Source: Pseudogemmobacter hezensis (lineage in GTDB: Bacteria > Pseudomonadota > Alphaproteobacteria > Rhodobacterales > Rhodobacteraceae). Taken from it: DNA of 64,000 bases. The stretch spans positions 1 to 64,000 of the forward strand of contig NZ_JABJXT010000011.1 of the NCBI RefSeq assembly GCF_013155295.1, written 5' to 3'. Within the stretch, counting starts at the first letter, position 1; every line of letters starts with the position of its first letter. The translations under genes and the position numbers were made by a program. A model generated the notes under the pieces. It did not search any database and was not told the origin of the DNA. It saw only the letters and a program-made list of their open reading frames with translations. This document shows, piece by piece, positions 57,694-64,000 of the stretch.

Positions 57694-59094
57694 ATGAATA
57701 TGATCAACAACAACACGCCGACGGCCGAGCTGCAAAAGCTGGACGCCGCGCATCACTTTCACCCTTTCACCGATAAGGCGGCGCTGGCCAAAAAGGGCGC
57801 ACGGGTCATCCTGCGCGGTGAGGGCTGCTGGCTGACCGACAGCGAAGGGCACCGTATCCTTGACGGGATGGCCGGGCTTTGGTGCGTCAATATCGGTTAC
57901 GGGCGCAAAGAACTGGGCGAGGTTGCAGCCCGCCAGATGATGGAGCTGCCCTATTACAACACCTTCTTCCAGACCACCCATGTGCCCGCCATCGCGCTGG
58001 CCGCGAAACTGGCGGAACTGGCGCCGGGCGATCTGAACCATGTGTTCTTTGCCGGCTCGGGCTCTGAGGCCAATGACACCAATATCCGCCTTGTGCGCCG
58101 CTATTGGCAGGTCAAGGGCCAGCCCGAAAAGCGCACGATCATTGCCCGCTGGAATGGCTATCACGGCTCGACGCTGGGTGGCGGTTCGCTTGGCGGTATG
58201 AAGCCGATCCATGCCCATGGCGGCAAGATCGACGGGGTCGAACATATCAACCAGCCCTATTGGTGGGGTGAGGGCGGCGATATGGATGAGGACGCCTTCG
58301 GCCTCGCCCGCGCCCGCGAACTGGAAGATAAGATCCTTGAACTTGGCGCCGACAAGGTTGCGGCCTTTATCGGTGAGGCGGTGCAGGGCGCGGGCGGCGT
58401 GGTGATCCCGCCGAAAACCTATTGGCCCGAAATCCAGCGCATTTGTAAAAAATACGGCATTCTGCTGATCGCCGATGAGGTCATCACCGGCTTTGGCCGC
58501 ACCGGCAACTGGTTTGGCTGCCAGACCTTCGACATCAAGCCTGACATCATGACCATCGCCAAGGGGCTGTCGTCGGGCTATGCGCCGATTGGCGGCTCGA
58601 TCATCTCGGATGATGTGGCCGAGGTCGTGGGGTCGGGCGGCGATTTCAACCATGGCTATACCTATTCGGGCCATCCGGTTGCGGCGGCTGTGGCGCTGGA
58701 AAACCTGCGCATCATGCAAGACGAGAATATCGTCGATCATGTGAAAAACGTCGCCAACCCCTATCTGGCCGAGCGTTGGGCAAAGCTGGCCGATCACCCG
58801 CTGGTCGGCGAGGCCAAGCTGGTGGGCCTGATGGGATCCATCGCGCTGACGCCGAACAAGGCGACCCGGGCACGCTTTGCCGCCGAAGAGGGCACGGTCG
58901 GGCTGCGCACCCGCGAGCGTTGCTTCGCCAATGACCTGGTGATGCGCCATGTGGGCGACCGCATGATCATCTCGCCGCCGCTGGTGATCACCCCCGCTGA
59001 GATCGACGTGTTGATCGAACGCGCGACGAAATCGCTGGATGAAAGCTATGCAGGCCTGAAAAAAGACGGGCTGCTGGTCGCCAAGGAGGCCTGA
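57694..59094 (+). CDS. class III aminotransferase (omega-amino acid/polyamine:pyruvate type)
   Basis: The 466-aa PLP enzyme transfers the amino group of a diamine or omega-amino acid to pyruvate or a keto acid. Family features are NTFFQTTHVPAIALAAKLAELAPG, IARWNGYHGSTLG, LIADEVITGFGRTG and the PLP lysine in TIAKGLSSGYAPIG (about 290). It resembles SpuC/putrescine-type and taurine:pyruvate enzymes, but the substrate is not decided. ATG 57694 is used. Confidence 0.88.
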   Translation: MNMINNNTPTAELQKLDAAHHFHPFTDKAALAKKGARVILRGEGCWLTDSEGHRILDGMAGLWCVNIGYGRKELGEVAARQMMELPYYNTFFQTTHVPAIALAAKLAELAPGDLNHVFFAGSGSEANDTNIRLVRRYWQVKGQPEKRTIIARWNGYHGSTLGGGSLGGMKPIHAHGGKIDGVEHINQPYWWGEGGDMDEDAFGLARARELEDKILELGADKVAAFIGEAVQGAGGVVIPPKTYWPEIQRICKKYGILLIADEVITGFGRTGNWFGCQTFDIKPDIMTIAKGLSSGYAPIGGSIISDDVAEVVGSGGDFNHGYTYSGHPVAAAVALENLRIMQDENIVDHVKNVANPYLAERWAKLADHPLVGEAKLVGLMGSIALTPNKATRARFAAEEGTVGLRTRERCFANDLVMRHVGDRMIISPPLVITPAEIDVLIERATKSLDESYAGLKKDGLLVAKEA

Positions 59095-59146
59095 TCTTTT
59101 TCAGGGGGCACCTTCCCCTGTAAGAGCACATGGCTGAGAAAGGAAT

Positions 59147-59174
59147 GCGGGCGGGCCTGAAAGGGTCCGCCCGC
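59147..59174 (+). terminator. terminator after the aminotransferase gene
   Basis: GCGGGCGG (59147-59154) pairs with CCGCCCGC (59167-59174) around a 12-nt loop, followed by AGTCTTTC. It lies between convergent genes. Confidence 0.65.
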
Positions 59175-59254
59175 AGTCTTTCACAGGCCAGAAGGGCGCA
59201 TCATGTCAGAGAGCCGGCGCTTTCTGTGCGGCCTGCGCCTTTGGGGCCCATCCG

Positions 59255-60250
59255 TTATGACAGCAGCAGCAGCTTTGCCTGATCTGCTTTCAGGCAAAGC
59301 CGGGCGGCCCCCGTCTGGCGTGAGGATGCCTCTTTGTCATTGCCGTCAGCGATGTTCTCAGCGGGCGCAGGAAGCGGGCTTTCGCAGGCGGCACCTTCGG
59401 CGAAAATGATCTCATGCTGGTCAAAGACCAATTGGTAAAAGGTCACGCTGCGGCCATGTCGCTGGCGGGCAAGGCCTGCGCCAACCAGATGCTGCGCGGC
59501 GACCAGAACCTCGGATTCACCAAACAGCGCCGCCGCCCTGCTGCCAGAGAACAGCACACGCTGCTGCGGTGACAGGACCAGATCACGCTGATTGCCGCAG
59601 GTCTTTGCCGCGATGACCACCGGGGCCGCATCGGCGCGCGCCGAAACCGTGGTGGCCAGCACCTGGCGCAGCGGCTGCAGCCCGTGATCCAGCGTCTGGA
59701 TCAGCTGGCCCGGCACCAGCGCCTCGACCCGCACCTCGCCATCTGGGGTGGCGATATGGGTGCCGCTGGCATAGCAGCATGGCCGGGGATCGCGGATCGG
59801 GTCACAGTCGGCGCTGACCGCATTGGTGAAGATCTGCGCCTGTCCTGCGGCCAGCGCGGCGGCAGCGGCACCTGTCAGGATCACCGCCTCCGGGGCATTG
59901 GGACGCCCGCCATAGGGTTGCTCGCCAAGCGAAAGGCTGATCATCCGCAGCGGATTTCCCGGGGTGTAAAGGGTATAGCCGGGGGTGATTTGCGTGCCTG
60001 CAGGCCAGGTTACCCCGTTCAGGGTTATAGCATTTTCGCTGAACTGGGCAGAGGTATCGCTGCGATATGCTGCGCCCGGTTGCGGCATCTGTATGTCACG
60101 CTCACTGACGGTGAGGCGAACCGGCACGGCCTGCGGTTTCAGCGTCAGGGTGAATGGCAAGAGGCCCGGGAACCGCCCGCCCGTTGTTTCAGCCGGAAGC
60201 GGCTGCACAAAGTCTGCCTTGCCGTAAACATAAATCGTGTAACTGCTCAT
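59255..60250 (-). CDS. Hint-domain protein
   Basis: The 331-aa protein has a Hint (hedgehog/intein) domain in the second half. CYASGTHIATPDGEV starts it with the nucleophilic Cys, VLSPQQRVLFSG is next, and YQLVFDQHEIIFAEGAACES ends it. The N-terminal part is beta-rich and unrelated to a signal peptide. Members are common in this order and may be autocatalytic, but no splice junction or extein is evident. The function is unknown. Confidence 0.82.
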   Translation of the reverse strand: MSSYTIYVYGKADFVQPLPAETTGGRFPGLLPFTLTLKPQAVPVRLTVSERDIQMPQPGAAYRSDTSAQFSENAITLNGVTWPAGTQITPGYTLYTPGNPLRMISLSLGEQPYGGRPNAPEAVILTGAAAAALAAGQAQIFTNAVSADCDPIRDPRPCCYASGTHIATPDGEVRVEALVPGQLIQTLDHGLQPLRQVLATTVSARADAAPVVIAAKTCGNQRDLVLSPQQRVLFSGSRAAALFGESEVLVAAQHLVGAGLARQRHGRSVTFYQLVFDQHEIIFAEGAACESPLPAPAENIADGNDKEASSRQTGAARLCLKADQAKLLLLS

Positions 60251-60563
60251 ACTTACCTGGCTTACCTGGCGGGTTTAACGGCGGCTCAATAAGGCTGGGT
60301 TAAGGCCCCGGGTGATTCCTGGCAATTGGGCCTGCCAGCGGCGTGGTTCTCCAGGGGGAGATTTCTCCAAAGATTGTGGTGGATTTAGGAGAAACCTGGG
60401 ACAATCGCGTGGTCATGCATCAGACTGTCCGGCAGGACAGGCGGAAATCGGAACATCGCGGCGGATCTGCCGGGCCAGGCCATAGCGTGCGGCTTGAGTT
60501 TGGGCGCTGGCTTTTCTACAAATAAGAAAATGCAAACGGGGCGCTGATGCCCGGGGAAAACCG
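60251..60563. other. regulatory region upstream of cysK
   Basis: These 313 bases have no supported gene. A weak promoter-like pair, TTGAGT and CTACAA, lies near 60493 and 60516 in the right orientation for cysK. The hairpin ACTGTCC...GGACAG lies near 60424. I see no clear operator. Confidence 0.4.
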
Positions 60564-61598
60564 ATGCGAATTCATAATGATCTGGCGGGCATCATCGGCA
60601 ATACGCCGCTTCTGAAACTGAAGAAGGCCTCAGAGCTGACCGGCTGCACGATCCTTGGCAAATGCGAGTTCATGAATCCGGGCCAGTCGGTCAAGGATCG
60701 GGCCGCGCTTTACATCATCCGTGATGCGGTGGCCAAGGGGCTGCTGCAGCCCGGCGGCACCATCGTTGAGGGCACGGCCGGCAATACCGGGATCGGGCTG
60801 GCGCTGGTCGGCAACTCGCTGGGTTTTCGCACCGTGATCGTCATCCCGGAAACGCAAAGCCAGGAGAAAAAGGACATGATCCGCCTGGCTGGCGCCGAGC
60901 TGGTTCAGGTTGCCGCCGCCCCCTATAAGAACCCCAACAACTATGTGCGCTATTCCGGCCGTCTGGCCGAAGAGCTGGCCCGCACCGAGGCCAATGGCGC
61001 GATCTGGGCCAATCAGTTCGACAATACCGCCAACCGCCAGGCCCATATCGAGACCACCGGCCCCGAGATCTGGGAGCAGACCGGCGGCAAGGTGGATGGT
61101 TTCGTGGCGGCCGTCGGCTCTGGCGGCACCCTTGCGGGCGTCGCAATGGCGCTGCAGCCCAAAGGCGTGAAGATCGGTCTGGCCGATCCCGAGGGTGCGG
61201 CGCTTTACAGCTATTACAGCAATGGCACATTTGAGAGCCCCGGCAACTCGATCACCGAAGGCATTGGTCAGGGCCGCATCACCGCCAACCTGGAGGGCTT
61301 CCGCCCCGATATGGCCTGGCGCATCTCTGACGCCGAGGCGCTGCCGCTGGCCTTTGACCTGTTGACCGAAGAGGGGCTTTGCGTTGGCGGATCCTCGGCG
61401 ATCAATATCGCAGGCGCGATCCGCATGGCAAAAGAGATGGGCCCGGGCCATACGATCGTCACGGTGCTGTGCGATTATGGCAACCGCTATCAGTCCAAGA
61501 TGTTCAACCCTGTGTTCCTGAAGGAAAAAGGGCTGCCGGTGCCAGAGTGGCTGGCGCGGGGCAATCGCCCGCTGCCGACGGTTTATCAGGATCTCTGA
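60564..61598 (+). CDS. cysK: cysteine synthase A
   Basis: CysK makes cysteine from O-acetylserine and sulfide. The 344-aa protein has the PLP lysine in NPGQSVKDRAALY (about 45), TAGNTGIGLA and GSGGTLAG for PLP phosphate binding. Length is slightly longer than E. coli CysK. The substrate enzyme CysE is at 11031, about 50 kb away, so the two are separate units. The MscS-type gene starts 12 bp downstream. Confidence 0.93.
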   Translation: MRIHNDLAGIIGNTPLLKLKKASELTGCTILGKCEFMNPGQSVKDRAALYIIRDAVAKGLLQPGGTIVEGTAGNTGIGLALVGNSLGFRTVIVIPETQSQEKKDMIRLAGAELVQVAAAPYKNPNNYVRYSGRLAEELARTEANGAIWANQFDNTANRQAHIETTGPEIWEQTGGKVDGFVAAVGSGGTLAGVAMALQPKGVKIGLADPEGAALYSYYSNGTFESPGNSITEGIGQGRITANLEGFRPDMAWRISDAEALPLAFDLLTEEGLCVGGSSAINIAGAIRMAKEMGPGHTIVTVLCDYGNRYQSKMFNPVFLKEKGLPVPEWLARGNRPLPTVYQDL

Positions 61599-61610
61599 GG
61601 CAGGGCGCGG

Positions 61611-64000
61611 ATGCAGCAAGTGGTTCATGGTGTCAGGCGGCTTTACGGATGGGCTGCCCTTGTTTTGCTGTTTGCGCTGCCGCTGTCTGCGCTGAATGTC
61701 ATGCTGCCCGGGGCCGCCTGGGCTGAGGGGCAGGCAGAGGTCGCGCCCCTCGACTATGCCGCCTGGGACAAAGTTGCCAGCGGCGCCGAGACCGATCTGG
61801 GCGATACGGCGGTTTCCGATCAGCGTCTCGATCAGCTGCGCAGTGCGCTGGCAGAATGGCGGGCAAGTTTCACCACCGCCCAGAACCAGAATGCCAGCCG
61901 GATCGCCACTTTGCGCGACCAGATCGCAGCGCTTGGCCCGGCGCCCGAGGGGGATGCCACCGAGGCGGCTGACATCGCCACCAAACGCAAAGAGCTGAAT
62001 GGCCAGCTGACGCTTGCACAGGCACCGGCCATTGCCGCCGAAGAGGCCTATCGCCGCGCCGATGGCCTGATCCGCGAAATCGACGCCGTTGCACGCGAGC
62101 GTCAGACCGACCAGCTTTTGCAACTCTGGCCCTCGCCGGTTAATCCGGCCAACTGGCCCGAGGCCGCAACCGGCGTCTCTGACACCGTCGTCCGGATCTG
62201 GGGCGAGGTCTCCAGCGGCTGGAGCAATGACCGTGCCCGCACCCATTTCTTCGACTCGCTGCCGCTGATCCTGCTTCTGCTGGCGGTTTTCATCGCCACG
62301 ACCGTCTTTGCCCGCCCCTGGATCGAGGCCTTCGCTGAACGCCTGCGCATCGGAAAAACTGAGGCCAGACGCCGCATTTTCGGTCTGATCGCCTCGCTTG
62401 GCCAGGTTGTCGTGCCCTCGATCGGCATCATCGCCCTGTCGGTAGCCCTGGACAGAACGGGCTTTCTGGGAACCATCACCGGGGGCGTCGCCTCGGCATT
62501 GCCCTGGCTTGGGGGGCTGTTGTTCATCGCTTTCTGGCTGGGGGCGCGCAGCTTTCCGCGCAACAGGCCCGATGATGATCTGCTGGCGCTGACCCCAGGC
62601 CAGCGCGCCGAGGCGCGGGTGCTTTCTGCCCTTATGGGCGTTGTGCTGCTGATCAATGCGCTGCGTATGCTGACGATGGCGGGGCAGAATTACGCGGATG
62701 CGGTGACCTCGGTTGTAAGCTTTCCGATTGTTCTGGCGGCCAGCGTGCTTTTGTATCGCATGGGCCGGATCATGCGCCTTAGCAGCGAGATCGGCGGCAA
62801 AAGCATCAGCTATGGCGCGAAACTGCTGGGCTTTCTGGGCTATGCGCTGAAGGGGGTGGGCCTCGCCGCGCCTGTGCTGGCGGTCTTTGGCTATGTTTCC
62901 GCAGGGTCGGCGCTGGCCTTCTCGTCTATCCTGTCGCTGGGCCTTCTGGGCTTCCTGATCATTTTGCAGCGCTTCCTCTCGGATCTCTGGGCCGTGATCT
63001 ACCCGGCCGCAGATGCCGAGGCCGAGAATGAGCGCCTGGTTCCGGTGCTGCTTGGCTTTGGGCTGGCGCTTTTGTCGCTGCCGCTGTTTGCGCTGATCTG
63101 GGGCAGCCGTCTCGCGGATCTCAGCGAGCTCTGGACCAGGTTCCGAGAGGGCTTTCAACTGGGGGCAACCCGCGTATCGCCCACCGATTTCCTGCTTTTC
63201 GCCGTCATCTTCGTGCTGGGCTATCTGGTCACGCGGGTCTTTCAGGGGGCGTTGCGCAACTCTATCCTGCCGCGCACCAGAATGGATCGCGGCGGCCAGA
63301 ATGCGCTGGTCTCGGGCACCGGCTATATCGGCATTTTCCTTTCGGCGCTGGTGGCGATCAATGCGACCGGGATCGATCTGTCTGGCCTTGCCATCGTCGC
63401 CTCGGCACTGACCGTCGGTATCGGTTTCGGTCTGCAAAATATCGTGCAGAACTTCGTCTCGGGCATTATCCTGATGATCGAGCGTCCGGTCTCTGAGGGG
63501 GACTGGATCGAGGTCGGCACCACCCAGGGCGTGGTCAAGACAATCTCGGTGCGCTCGACCCGGATCCAGACATTTGACCGCAATGTTGTGGTGGTGCCAA
63601 ATGCCGATCTTGTCAGCCAGCGTGTCACCAACTGGACCCGCTTTGGCCTTGCCGGGCGGCTGATTGTGCCGGTCTCCGTCGCCTGGGGCGAGGACAATCG
63701 GCGCGTCGAAAAAATCCTGCGTGAGATCGCCGAGGCGCAGCCGATGGTCATCCTGAACCCGCCGCCGACCGTGGTGCTGCAGGGCTTTGCCGGTGGGGTT
63801 CTGAATTTTGAAATCCGGGTGATCCTGCGCGATGTGAATGCGTCAGGTGCGGTGCGAAGCGATATCAACCATATGATTGCAGAGCGTTTTATCGCCGAGC
63901 AAGTGGCAATGCCGCAGACCAGCGCGGTGATAACCCTTGGCAATGCGGGCGAGTTGGGCGAGGCATTGCGCCCGGTTGCAACCGCTGCCCCGGATGAGAG
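61611..64000 (+). CDS. large MscS-family mechanosensitive channel with DUF3772 domain, runs off the right edge
   Basis: About 796 codons are visible, and the frame is open at 64000. A signal peptide (about 1-38), a coiled-coil-rich periplasmic DUF3772 domain and roughly ten membrane segments come first. The MscS core follows, with LTVGIGFGLQNIVQNFVSGIIL and ERPVSEGDWIEV near the C-terminal end. It probably protects cells from hypo-osmotic shock. ATG 61611 is 12 bp after cysK. Confidence 0.9.
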   Translation, partial: MQQVVHGVRRLYGWAALVLLFALPLSALNVMLPGAAWAEGQAEVAPLDYAAWDKVASGAETDLGDTAVSDQRLDQLRSALAEWRASFTTAQNQNASRIATLRDQIAALGPAPEGDATEAADIATKRKELNGQLTLAQAPAIAAEEAYRRADGLIREIDAVARERQTDQLLQLWPSPVNPANWPEAATGVSDTVVRIWGEVSSGWSNDRARTHFFDSLPLILLLLAVFIATTVFARPWIEAFAERLRIGKTEARRRIFGLIASLGQVVVPSIGIIALSVALDRTGFLGTITGGVASALPWLGGLLFIAFWLGARSFPRNRPDDDLLALTPGQRAEARVLSALMGVVLLINALRMLTMAGQNYADAVTSVVSFPIVLAASVLLYRMGRIMRLSSEIGGKSISYGAKLLGFLGYALKGVGLAAPVLAVFGYVSAGSALAFSSILSLGLLGFLIILQRFLSDLWAVIYPAADAEAENERLVPVLLGFGLALLSLPLFALIWGSRLADLSELWTRFREGFQLGATRVSPTDFLLFAVIFVLGYLVTRVFQGALRNSILPRTRMDRGGQNALVSGTGYIGIFLSALVAINATGIDLSGLAIVASALTVGIGFGLQNIVQNFVSGIILMIERPVSEGDWIEVGTTQGVVKTISVRSTRIQTFDRNVVVVPNADLVSQRVTNWTRFGLAGRLIVPVSVAWGEDNRRVEKILREIAEAQPMVILNPPPTVVLQGFAGGVLNFEIRVILRDVNASGAVRSDINHMIAERFIAEQVAMPQTSAVITLGNAGELGEALRPVATAAPDE

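Noticed and set aside
60630-63437. 935-aa minus-strand frame over cysK and the channel gene
   Set aside because: It is antisense to two well-supported genes and rich in Gln/Arg/Gly, a typical shadow frame.
1-64000. CRISPR arrays
   Set aside because: No set of evenly spaced direct repeats with unique spacers is visible. The tandem repeats found are short and lie in coding or spacer DNA.

Overview
The window looks like a chromosomal segment of a GC-rich alphaproteobacterium of the Rhodobacterales (Paracoccus/Rhodobacter type). The evidence is a circularly permuted two-piece tmRNA with the tag ANDNRAPVAMAA, a lipoyl domain fused to pyruvate dehydrogenase E1-beta, a C4-pathway 5-aminolevulinate synthase, a gene transfer agent (GTA) tail gene, and the conserved blocks yceD-rpmF-plsX-fabH-ihfA-merR and nagZ-scpA-scpB. 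Genus is not decidable from what is shown.

Region 1-8566 is accessory DNA. It starts with a compact block of small phage-like genes (483-2507). Small HTH-like and unknown genes follow. One reading frame is a broken PD-(D/E)XK nuclease gene whose stop codon sits where the catalytic lysine is expected. Then come an XRE repressor-like gene and an AT-rich, tightly overlapping three-gene cassette (5802-8333): a D12-class adenine DNA methyltransferase, a membrane protein and a DGQHR-domain protein. This cassette is the best candidate for an undescribed modification or defence system. At about 8566 the sequence switches abruptly to the middle of a GTA/phage tail TIM-barrel gene, so the accessory DNA appears to interrupt the GTA gene. 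Its left end lies outside the window.

Region 8567-64000 is core chromosome. In order it holds: the GTA remnant; cysE; a plsC-cdsA-CDP-alcohol phosphatidyltransferase lipid operon; pdhA-pdhB-pdhC on the minus strand; tmRNA; a cobalamin riboswitch in front of mesX-mesD (cobalamin- and folate-independent methionine synthesis); GNAT and M20 peptidase genes; hemA; a rodZ-like gene; ispG; a DsbA-like oxidoreductase; an aminotransferase; a cell-wall amidase; PBP1A; prfB; argC; ccmE; argS; a SPOR protein; nagZ; scpA-scpB; dcd; tRNA-Pro; the merR-ihfA-fabH-plsX-rpmF-yceD block read on the minus strand; bamE; msrB; an olsB-like gene; a cluster of a corrinoid methyltransferase, a methylenetetrahydrofolate reductase-like protein and a 'virulence factor' domain protein; ppx/gppA; rlmE; moaA; a lipoprotein; a class III aminotransferase; a Hint-domain protein; cysK; and a large MscS-type channel that runs off the right edge.

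Two themes link the core genes. Methionine and one-carbon metabolism appears twice: the riboswitch-controlled MesXD pair, and a methyl-THF:corrinoid methyltransferase next to an MTHFR-like gene. That fits a switch between cobalamin-dependent and cobalamin-independent methionine synthesis. Cell-envelope genes are also well represented (PBP1A, amidase, NagZ, SPOR, BamE, phospholipid and ornithine-lipid enzymes, PlsX).
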